Positions 53,069 to 62,900 of a stretch of 64,000 bases of DNA are shown here, one piece after another; positions within the stretch are counted from its first letter, which is position 1, and every line of letters starts with the position of its first letter. The DNA is taken from assembly GCA_022827095.1 (NCBI GenBank), contig JAJDTP010000016.1, positions 124,001 to 188,000 on the forward strand. The letters run 5' to 3'. The position numbers were made by a program, and so were the translations under genes. The notes beneath the pieces are model-generated. The model was not told the origin of the DNA. It saw nothing but the letters and a program-made list of their open reading frames with translations, and did no database searches. This stretch comes from Dehalococcoidia bacterium (GTDB lineage: Bacteria; Chloroflexota; Dehalococcoidia; Lucifugimonadales; UBA3495).

Positions 53069-53962
53069 ATGGCTAACGACGGCAAGGTCTACATCATCGG
53101 CGCCGGCCCGGGGGATCCCGAGCTGCTGACCCTCAAGGCCAAGCGGATCATCGACGACGCGGATGTGATCATCTACGCGGACTCGCTGGTGCCCGCTGAG
53201 ATCGCCGGTTACGCCAAGCCCGGAGCAGCGGTCTACGGCAGCAAGGACATGGCGCTGCCCGAAATCATGCAGGTCACCCTGCAGGCGGTGGCCGAGGGCA
53301 AGACCGTGGCCCGCATCCAGAGCGGCGACCCGTCCCTGTACGGCGCAACCCTGGAACAGATGCGGATCCTGGAAAGGGAAGAGGTTGACTACGAGATCAT
53401 CCCGGGCGTTAGCGCTGCTTTCGCCGCCGCCGCGGTGCTCAAGTCCGAGCTGACTGTGCCTGAGGTTTCCCAGACAGTGATCATGACCCGCGCTGAGGGT
53501 CGCGTGCCCATGCCGGAGGGTGAAGATCTGGTCGGACTGGCCCGCCACGGCAGCACCCTGGTAATCTTCCTCAGCGTGACCCGCATGTTCCGTATCGCCA
53601 ACCAACTCCAGGAGGCCGGCTATCCCGCCGACACTCCGGTTGCCGTCGCCTACCGCGTGGGCTGGCCCGACCAGCAGATTATCCGGGGAACCCTTACCGA
53701 CATCGCACAGAAGGTGAGGGACGCCAAGATCACCCTCCAGGCCCTTATCATCGTCGGCAAGGCGGTGGACCCCAATCTGCTTGACCCCGAGTCCGACGAG
53801 CGCGTTGCTGTTTCCCATCTGTACTCCGACGAGTACACGCACCTGTACCGCCGCGCCGGCCAGGGCGACCATGTCGCCGCAGACCGTACGGAACTCTATG
53901 AGGCCGGCGGTTACGAAGTCCAACCGGAACGCGCGGTTCACACGTCCACTGGCGACGACTAG
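53069..53962 (+). CDS. cbiF: Cobalt-precorrin-4 C11-methyltransferase
   Basis: A 297-residue methyltransferase. V-Y-I-I-G-A-G-P-G-D-P-E-L-L-T-L-K-A, Y-A-D-S-L-V, R-I-Q-S-G-D-P-S-L-Y-G-A and I-P-G-V-S-A are characteristic of CbiF/CobM. The C-terminal about 45 residues after the methyltransferase fold are extra (S-D-E-Y-T-H-L-Y-R-R and beyond). ATG with GGAGG at a long spacing. Confidence 0.93.
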   Translation: MANDGKVYIIGAGPGDPELLTLKAKRIIDDADVIIYADSLVPAEIAGYAKPGAAVYGSKDMALPEIMQVTLQAVAEGKTVARIQSGDPSLYGATLEQMRILEREEVDYEIIPGVSAAFAAAAVLKSELTVPEVSQTVIMTRAEGRVPMPEGEDLVGLARHGSTLVIFLSVTRMFRIANQLQEAGYPADTPVAVAYRVGWPDQQIIRGTLTDIAQKVRDAKITLQALIIVGKAVDPNLLDPESDERVAVSHLYSDEYTHLYRRAGQGDHVAADRTELYEAGGYEVQPERAVHTSTGDD

Positions 53963-53974
53963 CCGCGTGTAGCC

Positions 53975-55123
53975 ATGCCCGATCCACAAGTTGCCCCGAC
54001 CCAAACCGCCATCGTCGCGGTGTCTTGGCCGGGCGCGGTCCTGGCGGGGCGGCTGGCATCGTCACTGCCCAATGCCACTCTGTTCCTTGAACGGCGAACC
54101 GGCGGGAATTCATCCGTCAGCAGTGAAGGGCATCAGTATTACGATCTCCCTCTGCGCCCGGTGATTCAGGACCTGTTCTCACGGCACGGAGCGTTGGTAG
54201 TCTTTCTGCCCGTTGGCGCCGCAGTGCGACTGTTGGCTCCGGTGCTCGGAAGCAAACGGCAGGACCCGGCGGTTGTGTGCGTGGACGATGCCGGACGCTA
54301 CGCGGTGAGCGTATTGTCCGGACACGTCGGTGGGGCTGATGCCCTCGCCCACCGCGTCGCGAACGCCATCGGAGCCCAGGCCGTCGTTACCTCCGCGTCC
54401 GATGCGCTGGACGTCACGGCGATCGACCTGGTGGGACGTGACGAGGGCTGGCGTGCTGAGGCGTCGCCAACCGACCTCACCCGCGTTGCGGCCGCTGTGG
54501 TAAACCGCGACCCGGTGGCTTTGTGGATCGATCCCGAAGCAGGAGTTTCGTGGCCCGATGATACCCCGCTATCGACCAGCATTTTTCCCGTAACCTACCT
54601 GTCGGATGTACAGGACTCCGGTTACGCTGCTGCGCTCATCGTGTCAGACCGGCTGTTCGCACTGGAAACCGGGCGCCCGCTGGTAACCTACCGCCCGCAG
54701 ACACTGGTGGCGGGAGTGGGCTGCCGGCGGGGTGTGTCGGAAGACCACCTGCGCGAATTGCTGCTCCACACCCTGGAAGAGCATGGCATGTCGGCGATGA
54801 GTCTAGCCAAAATCGCCACGGCCGACATCAAGGCCGACGAGGCCGGCATTATCGCTTTGGCCAAGTCCCTCTCCGTCCCCATTGAGACCTACGACAGCGC
54901 TCAGTTGAACTCCGCGGCGGTCAATTCCGTCGACACGGGTGGCAGTGGATCGGTCCTCCATCCGCCCACGGCATCCGCGGCGCGGGACCTGCTGGGGGTG
55001 TTCGGGGTCGCTGAGCCGGCCGCAATGCTGGCAGCTGGATCATCTGGGGTTATCGTGCCCCGCACCAAATCCGACCGTGCTACCATTGCTGTGGCGCGCA
55101 TCGCCCCGAAAAAAGTGGTTTGA
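53975..55123 (+). CDS. cbiG: Cobalt-precorrin-5A hydrolase CbiG
   Basis: A 382-residue protein. The N-terminal/mid region with G-A-A-V-R-L-L-A-P, D-D-A-G-R-Y-A-V-S-V-L-S-G-H-V-G-G-A-(D/N) and the C-terminal V-A-G-V-G-C-R-R-G-V-S domain are typical. CbiG opens the lactone and releases acetaldehyde in the anaerobic route, so with CbiD and CbiX it fixes the pathway type. The TGA overlaps the next ATG (TGATG). Confidence 0.9.
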   Translation: MPDPQVAPTQTAIVAVSWPGAVLAGRLASSLPNATLFLERRTGGNSSVSSEGHQYYDLPLRPVIQDLFSRHGALVVFLPVGAAVRLLAPVLGSKRQDPAVVCVDDAGRYAVSVLSGHVGGADALAHRVANAIGAQAVVTSASDALDVTAIDLVGRDEGWRAEASPTDLTRVAAAVVNRDPVALWIDPEAGVSWPDDTPLSTSIFPVTYLSDVQDSGYAAALIVSDRLFALETGRPLVTYRPQTLVAGVGCRRGVSEDHLRELLLHTLEEHGMSAMSLAKIATADIKADEAGIIALAKSLSVPIETYDSAQLNSAAVNSVDTGGSGSVLHPPTASAARDLLGVFGVAEPAAMLAAGSSGVIVPRTKSDRATIAVARIAPKKVV

Positions 55124-55881
55124 TGAACACTGGCAAACTCTACCTCGTGGGCCTCGGGCCCGGTGATGCCGGGCACCTGACGCCGGCCGCCGCCGCTGCC
55201 ATCGCCGATAGCGATGAACTGGTGGGCTACCATTACTACATCGAACAGGTGGCGGAGCCGGCATCCGGAAAGACGCTGCACAGCATGGAACTGGGCCAGG
55301 AACTGGAGCGCGCCGCCCTGGCGGTGGACCTCGCCTACGCCGGCAAGACGGTGGCCGTGGTCTCGTCCGGCGACGCCGGCATCTACGGCATGGCCGGCCC
55401 GGTGTACCGCGTTCTCACGGACCGAGATTGGGACGGCGTCGATCCCGCGGTGGAGTCCGTGCCCGGCGTTTCAGCGCTGCAATCGGCGGCGGCGCTGCTG
55501 GGTTCGCCCCTGATGCAGGACTTCTGCGCCATCAGCCTGAGCAACCTGCTCACCCCATGGGAGCAGATCCGACGGCGGCTCGAGGCGGCCGCCGTCGGCG
55601 ATTTCGTGGCCGCGCTCTACAACCCCCGCAGCCGGCGGCGTACCAGTCAGCTCGACGAGGCGCGGGAAATCTTCTTGAAGCATCGTGCGCCGGAGACACC
55701 GGTGGGCATCGTCCGCCACGCCTACCGTCCTGAGCAGGCGGTGGGCCTCGCCGACCTGGGCGGGCTGGACGGAGCAGCACTGGGCGTGGACATGTTCACC
55801 ACCGTCGTAATCGGAAACTCCAACACCTATGTCCACAACGGACGCATGGTCACCCCTCGCGGCTACGAGGTGAAACAGTAG
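55123..55881 (+). CDS. cbiH: Cobalt-precorrin-3B C17-methyltransferase
   Basis: A 252-residue methyltransferase: L-Y-L-V-G-L-G-P-G-D, G-Y-H-Y-Y, V-S-S-G-D-A-G-I-Y-G-M-A-G and Y-N-P-R-S-x-x-R are the CbiH/CobJ marks. Last gene of the operon seen. Genes cbiE, cbiJ, cbiA and cbiP are not in the window, so the corrin route is completed elsewhere. Confidence 0.94.
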   Translation: MNTGKLYLVGLGPGDAGHLTPAAAAAIADSDELVGYHYYIEQVAEPASGKTLHSMELGQELERAALAVDLAYAGKTVAVVSSGDAGIYGMAGPVYRVLTDRDWDGVDPAVESVPGVSALQSAAALLGSPLMQDFCAISLSNLLTPWEQIRRRLEAAAVGDFVAALYNPRSRRRTSQLDEAREIFLKHRAPETPVGIVRHAYRPEQAVGLADLGGLDGAALGVDMFTTVVIGNSNTYVHNGRMVTPRGYEVKQ

Positions 55882-55966
55882 CCGTCTCGCCGCCATCCGG
55901 CCTGCGGTCGTGCCCGAGGTCGATGCTGTTATACTGCCGCGAACCCACCTTTTAGGAGGATCTACC

Positions 55967-56713
55967 GTGGCAGCGATACGTGCGAACCGGGTCAAGGACA
56001 AGTTGCGGCAGGGGCAGCCCGCCACCTGCATCTCCGGCCTGATGACCAGCGAGATCATCGACTTTCTGGGCCCCCTGGGGTTCGACTCCGCGTGGATGGA
56101 GTGTGAGCACGGCCCGGTGGACTGGGAAGCCCTGGGCGACATGACCCGAGCCTGCGACCTGTGGGGCATGGCGTCGATCACTCGCTGCAACGCCAACGAC
56201 GCCGCGCTGGTCACCCGGACGCTGGACCGGGGCTCTATGGGCATCGTTCTGCCCCACGTGAACACCCGCGAGGAGGCGGAGGCCGCCGTCGGCGCGGCCA
56301 AGTTCGCTCCCCTGGGCTACCGGGGCATGTTCGGCGGCCGGCAGTCCTTCGGAGTGTCCGACTACGTGCATCGCGCCAACGATCAGACCATGGTGGTCGT
56401 GCTGATCGAAGAGGTCACCGCGCTGGACAACCTGGACGAAATCCTGAAAGTCGACGGCGTCGACGTGTTTTTCGTCGCGCCTACCGACCTGTCCCAGACC
56501 ATGGGCCACATCGGCAACGTCGGGCATCCGGAAGTGCAGTCCGCCATCGACGATGCCATCGCCCGCATCGTGAGCGCCGGGCGCACCGCCGGCACGCTGG
56601 TCAACGACGACAACGTGGCCTCTTACGTGGAGAAGGGCGCACGCTTCCTGATGACCTCGTGGAATGGCTGGGTCGCGCGGGGCGGCAGCGAATTCCTGAA
56701 CCGGATACCGTAG
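55967..56713 (+). CDS. HpcH/HpaI family aldolase
   Basis: A 248-residue class II pyruvate aldolase-like TIM barrel. Seen: W-M-E-C-E-H-G-P (metal/substrate region, normally D-x-E-H), M-G-I-V-L-P-H-V-N-T (normally G-I-x-x-P-x-V) and the Arg-Gly loop G-Y-R-G-M-F-G. Members cleave or make 4-hydroxy-2-oxoacids such as 2-keto-3-deoxy-L-rhamnonate or HHED. Start GTG with an AGGAGGA site; the longer frame is not supported. Substrate not known. Confidence 0.85.
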   Translation: MAAIRANRVKDKLRQGQPATCISGLMTSEIIDFLGPLGFDSAWMECEHGPVDWEALGDMTRACDLWGMASITRCNANDAALVTRTLDRGSMGIVLPHVNTREEAEAAVGAAKFAPLGYRGMFGGRQSFGVSDYVHRANDQTMVVVLIEEVTALDNLDEILKVDGVDVFFVAPTDLSQTMGHIGNVGHPEVQSAIDDAIARIVSAGRTAGTLVNDDNVASYVEKGARFLMTSWNGWVARGGSEFLNRIP

Positions 56714-56813
56714 CCGCCGGCAATCGGGGCGGGTTCAGCACCCGCCCCACTTCTTGGCTCGTCCGGATGGTGCCGGTTAGTGGGTGGCGCTGGCGATGTA
56801 GGCGCTTCCGGGC

Positions 56814-57098
56814 TCACTGGCTTGCCAGCGGGATTTGCGCACGGCCGTCCGCGTCGTGGGTGTGGTTCGCGATGGCGACGTGCAACCCTTCCAAAGCCTG
56901 CAGGATGAGCCGCTGGTTCTCTTTCACTTCGTCCATATCCTGACGCAACTCGGTGACATCTTGGCGCAGGTCGCCCACTTCCCCCTGGACGGCCTGCGCT
57001 TCCGAGTCAAGTCGGACGGCCCATGCGACGCCGCCAATGACGATAACAATGATGGCGACAGCGATGATAGTGAGGATTTTGCTGATGCGGTCAAGCAT
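56814..57098 (-). CDS. Small membrane-anchored coiled-coil protein
   Basis: A 94-residue protein: one N-terminal membrane span (about residues 9-28, I-V-I-V-I-G-G-V-A-W-A), then a heptad-rich coiled coil about residues 33-70 (V-G-D-L-R-Q-D-V-T-E-L-R-Q-D), then a short tail with H-T-H-D-A-D-G-R. No known family. The gene is probably real, judged by composition and a fair ribosome site, and lies alone between the aldolase and LysR genes. Confidence 0.6.
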   Translation of the reverse strand: MLDRISKILTIIAVAIIVIVIGGVAWAVRLDSEAQAVQGEVGDLRQDVTELRQDMDEVKENQRLILQALEGLHVAIANHTHDADGRAQIPLASQ

Positions 57099-57162
57099 GG
57101 TGCAAGCCCGCTCAATGCGGTGATTTCAGTGTACCATGCCGCAATTGGGCGCTACTGTGGGG

Positions 57163-58122
57163 CTACTGAGTCGCGTTGGCTATGGCGTCCCTTCGCGGCT
57201 CGCCGCCGTGGTCGACGTCCCAGTCCCACAGATCGGCGTGGAAGCCCGACAGGTTCTCCGCCAGCGTGTTGATGAAGTTGCGGACGCCCCGGCCGTGGAA
57301 TTTGCCCCGCAGGGTACACACGCCGATGTTGGCCGAGGGGAAAAGATGGTCCAGGCGCACGACGGCCAGCCGGTCGTGGTCTTCCGGATGCAGGGTGAAG
57401 TCGCTGACGATGGCGATGCCCATCCCGATCGCCACGTAGCGCTTGATCATCTCGGTGTTGTCCATCTCCAGGACCACATCGTAGTTGACGCTGCTCTCCC
57501 GGAGCTTTTGCTCTACCCGGCGTCGGCTGAGACTCTCCGGACTGTTCAGGATGAGCGGGAACCTCGCCATGTCTTCGATGGATACCGGGTCGCTATGCAG
57601 CAGATCGTGGCTCGGTTCGGTGATCAGCACCACGTTATAGTCAAACAGCTGCGAGAACTCCAACGAGGGGTCATCCGTGGGCGGGGCGGAGCACAGGGCC
57701 AAGTCAACTTCGCCCGACTTCACCAGCTGAATCAGATTGGCGTATGAGCGGGCCACCAGGCGCATCCTCACGTCGGGGTACTTCGAACGGAACTGCCGTA
57801 TGGGCCTGGGCAGATGGTAGGAGACGATGTCTGGATACGCGCCGACCACGAACGAGCCGCGCCCTTCGGAGTAATCCATCTGCGTTTTCAGGGTATCGAT
57901 GGACTCCACGATGGGCGTCACCAACTCGTAGAACAGCGATCCCTCGGATGTGAGTTGGATGGGCCGCTTGATGCGGTCAAAGAGGGTTATGCCGAATTCG
58001 CCCTCCAGCTTCCTCAGGTGGGTGGTTACCGTGGGCTGCCCCAGTTCCAGCTTTCTTGCCGCCTTGGACACGCTTCGCAGCCTGGCGACATGGTAAAAGC
58101 TGATAATCTCTCGCAGTTCCAT
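57163..58122 (-). CDS. LysR-family transcription regulator
   Basis: A 319-residue regulator. The N-terminal winged helix has F-Y-H-V-A-R-L-R-S-V-S-K-A-A-R-K-L, Q-P-T-V-T-T-H-L-R-K-L-E and L-F-D-R. The rest is the two-lobed effector domain, similar in outline to CysB/Cbl-like members (recognition of a small anion or sulfur compound is only a possibility). Target genes unknown; the nearest divergent genes are the ferredoxin and the cyclodeaminase-like gene. Confidence 0.9.
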   Translation of the reverse strand: MELREIISFYHVARLRSVSKAARKLELGQPTVTTHLRKLEGEFGITLFDRIKRPIQLTSEGSLFYELVTPIVESIDTLKTQMDYSEGRGSFVVGAYPDIVSYHLPRPIRQFRSKYPDVRMRLVARSYANLIQLVKSGEVDLALCSAPPTDDPSLEFSQLFDYNVVLITEPSHDLLHSDPVSIEDMARFPLILNSPESLSRRRVEQKLRESSVNYDVVLEMDNTEMIKRYVAIGMGIAIVSDFTLHPEDHDRLAVVRLDHLFPSANIGVCTLRGKFHGRGVRNFINTLAENLSGFHADLWDWDVDHGGEPRRDAIANATQ

Positions 58123-58183
58123 TGACAGTACACCTTGCTGATCCGCGTGTTACGCCGGGTCGATTCCGTAATATGAGCGATAT

Positions 58184-58211
58184 ACTATATCAACGAGGCG
58201 GATAATGCAAA
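58184..58211 (-). promoter_or_regulatory. Possible promoter of the LysR gene
   Basis: On the minus strand TTTGCA (58211-58206), 16 bases, TATAGT (58189-58184), about 60 bases before the LysR start. The -35 box is imperfect, so this is tentative. Confidence 0.35.
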
Positions 58212-58260
58212 CCCATAAACGTTGTCAACCTGCATCACGCCCTCACGCTTCCCCAGTTTC

Positions 58261-58380
58261 GTAAGTTGTCAGAATCAGGATTTTCAAGATATTGGGGTTA
58301 TCATGATTGGAACCGTGCTACGATCAAGATCTCCCAATCCTGCCCAAGCATAATATCCCGTCAATCCCGTTTCTAACGTT
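58261..58380. repeat. Palindromic repeat family A, copy 5
   Basis: Arms AAGTTGTCAGAATCAGGATT and CCCGTTTCTAACG, inner GATTGGAACCG and ATCTCCCAATCCTG. Left of it stands CTCACGCTTCCCCAGTTT, the outer-arm box. It is located between two divergent genes; the remaining roughly 220 bases before the ferredoxin show no gene. Confidence 0.85.
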
Positions 58381-58600
58381 TCCCCGCCGGAAACTCGGCG
58401 CACGTAACGGCGTCCTTGCGGGCTCGGATTTCCCGGAACGTATCGCCGCCGGCGATAGCAATATGCAGCCCGTATGCCTTGACAAAATATCGGGACAAAC
58501 CGCAGAATACGCCGCACTAGCGGGTACTCGATAGGCCGTGCCGGTCGTAGTGTTGACGGACATTCGACCACGATCTTTCGCCCGCAGCCGAGGTAGTCTG

Positions 58601-58840
58601 ATGGCATTCGTGATTACTCAACCTTGCGAGGGAGTGAAGGACGCCTCCTGCGTCGATGTTTGTCCCGTGGATTGTATCCATTCCGACGACGACGCACCGA
58701 TGTATTACATCAATCCCGACGACTGCATTGACTGCGCCTACTGCGTGGCGGTCTGCCCGGTTCAGGCCATTTTCGACGAGTTCACCGTTCCGGCCGATCA
58801 GCGGGAATACATCCGCAAGAACCGGCTCTACTTCTCGTGA
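58601..58840 (+). CDS. fdxA: 7Fe ([3Fe-4S][4Fe-4S]) ferredoxin
   Basis: A 79-residue ferredoxin. Cysteines at 9, 17, 21, 25, 42, 45, 48 and 52 give the C-x7-C-x3-C-P...C-x2-C-x2-C-x3-C-P order of 7Fe ferredoxins of the FdxA type, in which the middle of the first triad is occupied by a seven-residue gap and holds a 3Fe cluster. ATG with a GAGG site. Its electron partner cannot be told; it is followed 30 bases on by the cyclodeaminase-like gene. Confidence 0.93.
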   Translation: MAFVITQPCEGVKDASCVDVCPVDCIHSDDDAPMYYINPDDCIDCAYCVAVCPVQAIFDEFTVPADQREYIRKNRLYFS

Positions 58841-58870
58841 TCCCGACTTCCCGCACCGCTGACACCCATC

Positions 58871-59824
58871 ATGGCACGCTTTCTAACCGACGCTGATGTA
58901 GACCGCTGCGTTGGCCTGCCCCAGATGCTGCCCGCCATCGAGTCGATGATGGCCAACTACGGGCGTGGGGAGGCCGCCAACCTGACCCGCCGCAAAATAA
59001 ACGTGCCCGGTGGTTATCTGGCGGTCATGGGCGGCGGCCTGTCCTATGACGGTGTGTTCGGCGTCAAGACGTTCACCTTCACCGCTAATGGCTATTCATT
59101 CCAGGTGAGCCTCTATGATGCTGCGTCGGGAAGCCTGCTGCTCTACACCCAGGCCAACCGGCTGGGGCAACTGCGCACCGGCGCCACCACCGGTGCAGCC
59201 CTGAAGATGCTTGCCAACGCTGACGTTCCCCGCCTCGGCATAGTTGGCACCGGTAACCAGGCCGGAGACCAACTGCGCGCCGCCTGCGCCGTGCGCGACG
59301 TTGGTGAGATCTACGCGTACAGCCGAAACGCGGAACGCCGCGAGGCATTCGCAACGCGCATGTCCGAGGAACTGGGCCGTCCGGTGATCCCCGCCCAGAG
59401 CAACCAGGACGCCGTTGCAGACTGCGCGGTGGTCATCGGCATCGCCCCGGCCGTTACCCCGGTGATACAGGGCGAATGGCTGGCCGAAGGCGCCACCGTA
59501 ATTGGGGCCGGCCCGACGCGTCCGACCAGCCTCGAGGTGGACGACGCCGTGCTGACCAGGGCCGCCCGCCGGTTCGTCGACTCCCTGGAGCAGGCTCCGC
59601 TGGAATGCGGCGACATCAACGCGGCGGTTGACCGGGGACTGGTGCGATGGAGCCAGTTCCACGAGTTGCGCCACGTGGCAGCCGGCAGCGTCCCGGGCCG
59701 GGAGGGCGCGGACGAAATCGTCTACTGCAAGCTGATGGGCACTGGCCTTGCCGACGTCGCGGCCGCCAAGCTGGCTTTGGACCGAGCCAAAGAACTCGAA
59801 ATCGGCGTGGACGTGGACTGGTAG
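58871..59824 (+). CDS. Ornithine cyclodeaminase / mu-crystallin family protein
   Basis: A 317-residue NAD(P)-binding protein. Family marks: the R-x-K region near residue 41 (T-R-R-K-I-N-V-P), the L-R-T-G-A-T-T-G-A-A block and the Rossmann motif G-I-V-G-T-G-N-Q-A. Members include ornithine cyclodeaminase, alanine dehydrogenase and ketimine reductases. The substrate residues cannot be judged with confidence, so no specific enzyme is named. Confidence 0.88.
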   Translation: MARFLTDADVDRCVGLPQMLPAIESMMANYGRGEAANLTRRKINVPGGYLAVMGGGLSYDGVFGVKTFTFTANGYSFQVSLYDAASGSLLLYTQANRLGQLRTGATTGAALKMLANADVPRLGIVGTGNQAGDQLRAACAVRDVGEIYAYSRNAERREAFATRMSEELGRPVIPAQSNQDAVADCAVVIGIAPAVTPVIQGEWLAEGATVIGAGPTRPTSLEVDDAVLTRAARRFVDSLEQAPLECGDINAAVDRGLVRWSQFHELRHVAAGSVPGREGADEIVYCKLMGTGLADVAAAKLALDRAKELEIGVDVDW

Positions 59825-59843
59825 GGTCAGCGAACCAGGTATT

Positions 59844-59931
59844 ACGTCGTTCCTGCGAAAGCGGGAACCTAGAAATTCTCACCAGCGGGACCTTGGCCTC
59901 ATTGGATTCCGGCTTTCGCCGGAATGACGGC
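59844..59931. repeat. C-family palindrome between convergent genes
   Basis: GTCGTTCCTGCGAAAGCGGG on the left and GATTCCGGCTTTCGCCGGAA/TGACG on the right. It lies between the stop codons of the cyclodeaminase-like gene and carB and could form a bidirectional stem, without a T run. Confidence 0.8.
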
Positions 59932-59955
59932 CTGCATCTGGCGAGTTAACGCGCC

Positions 59956-62900
59956 CTAAAGAGGCGCGGCCAGGTACTCATCCGTGGTCAGGATGTTGTA
60001 GTTGTCCAAGCCGGTCAGCATGCTCTCCATGGCAGCCCGGGCCGTATCCAGCGACGTGAAGCACGGGATCCGACGCTCCACCGCCGCCCGGCGGATGTAG
60101 AACCCGTCCCGCATCACGGAGGAGTCGCCGGACAAGGTGTTGACCACCGCGCCCACCGTTCCGTCGTTGATGACGTCCAGCACGTCCGGCGAGCCCTGAC
60201 CGATGCGCTTGGTGATGGTCGTCACGGGCAGGTCCATGGCAGTGATCATGGCGGCGGTGCCCTCGGTGGCGTACAGCCGGCACCCGGCGTCGGCCAGCCC
60301 GCGGATCAGCGGCAGCGAGTCGGCCTTGGCATTGTCGGAGATGCTGAGCAGCACCCCCATGCCGGGGGAAAGGTTGATGCTCGCCGCCTGCAGGGCCTTG
60401 GTCAGCGCGCCGGTGAAGTCCCGGTCGATGCCCATCACCTCGCCGGTGGACTTCATCTCCGGCCCCATGTACCAGTCCACGCCCACCAGCTTGGACATGG
60501 AGAACACCGGAGCCTTGATGCCCACCAGCTTCTGCCGGGGCCAGAGGCCCCCCGAGTAGCCCATGTCCTTCAGTTCGGCGTTCAGCATCACGCGGGTGGC
60601 CAGGTTGGCCACGGGTACGCCCGTTACCTTGGATATGAACGGTATGGTCCGGCTGCCCCGGGGGTTGACTTCCAGCACGTACACGGTGGTGTCGTTCGCC
60701 TCATCCGAGGGGCTGACGCTGGGGCTCCGGTAGGCGTTGCCGCCCTGCAGCACGAACTGGATGTTCATCAGCCCGCGCACGCCCAGGGCCAGGCCGATGC
60801 GGGTGGTGTAGTCCACCAGCGTGTCGACTTCTTCCTCGGTGAGGTTCAGGCCGGGATAGATGGCCATGGAGTCACCGCTGTGGACACCGGCTCGCTCCAC
60901 GTGCTCCATGATGCCGGGGATGAGCACCTGCTTGCCGTCGCAGATGGCGTCCACCTCGCACTCGCGGCCCTCCATGTAATGGTCAACCAGCACCTCGCGC
61001 TCCGGCGTGACCTCGGTGGCGATGGTCAGGTAGCGGATCAGTTCCGTGGCGTTGCGGACGATCTCCATGGCGCGCCCGCCCAGCACGTAGCTGGGCCGCA
61101 CCACCACCGGGTATCCAATCCGCTGCGCGACCCGCAGCGCCTGGTCGACGGACTGCACGGTCGCGCCGGGCGGCTGCGGAATGCCCAGATCCACCAGGAA
61201 GCGTTCGAACTTCTGCCGGTCGCTGGCGATGTCGATGGCTTCCGCGCTGGAACCCAGGATGGGCAGGCCAGCGGCGGCCAGGGACTGGGACAGGTTGATG
61301 GCGGTCTGCCCGCCGAACTGCACGAGGCTGGGCGGCGGGTTGTCGTCCACCGTCTCGTTGTCGATGATATCCCTGACGGCTTCCTCGTCCAGCGGCTCGA
61401 AGTAGAGGCGGTCGCTGGTGTCAAAGTCGGTGGACACCGTCTCCGGGTTGGAGTTGACCATGATGCTGGCAACGCCCTCCTGCGAGAGAGCCCAGGCCGC
61501 GTGCACGCTGCAATAGTCGAACTCGATGCCCTGCCCGATGCGGATGGGGCCGCTGCCGATGACGATGGCCTTGGGGCCCTCCAGGGGCGGCGCTTCGTTT
61601 TCGGTGTCGTACGCGCTGTAGTAGTAGGGCGTTGCCGCTTCGAACTCGGCCGCGCAGGTATCGACCATCTTGAAAACGGGCTTGATCCCGTGCTGCAGGC
61701 GCAGTTGCCGCGTCTGCTCCGGCAGGAGTCCCGAGAGGGTGGCAATTTCAGCGTCCGAGAAACCCAGCCGCTTGGAAGCCAACAGGGTGGGAGGCGTCAG
61801 CGGGTTGCCCAGCAGCCGCCGTTCCTGGTCCACGATGCGCTCCAGGGCGGCGATGAACCACGGGTCGATGCTGGTGTGGGCCACCAGTTGGTCGCGGGTC
61901 ACCCCACGGCGCAGGGCTGCCGTGAGCGCCCACAGCCGCAAATCGTTGGGATCCAGAGGCAGGGCGTCGAGGAGTCGCTGGTAGCCGTCGCGGATATTCA
62001 GGTTCCACCAGTCCTGGGCCTCCCACATCAGAGAGGTGTTGGGCTGCTCCAGGGCGCGGGTGGCTTTCTGCAGGGCGGCCTCGAAGCTGCGGTCGATGGC
62101 CATGACTTCGCCGGTAGCCTTCATCTGGGTGGTAACCGTGCGATCGCCGTCGGGGAACTTGTCGAAGGGCCAGCGGGGAATCTTGACCACGCAGTAGTCC
62201 AGGGCCGGCTCGAAGGCGGCGCCGGTGCTGCCCGTCACAGCGTTGGGTATCTCGTCAAGGCGTCGTCCCACGGCGATCTTTGCCGAGACACGCGCGATGG
62301 GATAACCGGTCGCCTTGCTGGCCAGCGCCGAGGAGCGGCTGACCCTGGGGTTCACCTCGATAACGTAGTAGTCCGAATCGGCTTCCCAGTCGCCGGGGCG
62401 GTTGCGCATAGCGTCGGGATGCGGACGCAGTGCCAGTTGGATGTTGCACCCGCCCTCGATGCCCAGACCACGGATGATCTTCAGGCTGGCCGTCCGGAGC
62501 ATCTGGTACTCCTTATCGGTCAGCGTCTGGCTGGGCGCCACGACAATGCTGTCGCCGGTGTGGGCGCCCATGGGATCGAAGTTCTCCATGTTGCAGACGG
62601 TGATGCAGTTGTCGGCCCCATCGCGGATGACCTCGTACTCGACCTCTTTCCAGCCCACCAGTGAGCGTTCCAGTAGCACCTGGCTGATCGGGCTGGCGGC
62701 TAAACCGCTCTCGACGATGGTCAGGAACTCCTCCTCGGTGTTGGCGATGCCACCACCGGTGCCGCCCAAGGTGTACGCCGGGCGGATCACCAGGGGCAGC
62801 CCAACCTCCGTGCGGTAGGCCATAGCCTCGTCCATGGTCGAGACGGTACGGTTGGGCGGCATGGGTTCGCCGATGTCGGTCAGGAACTGCCTGAAGAAGT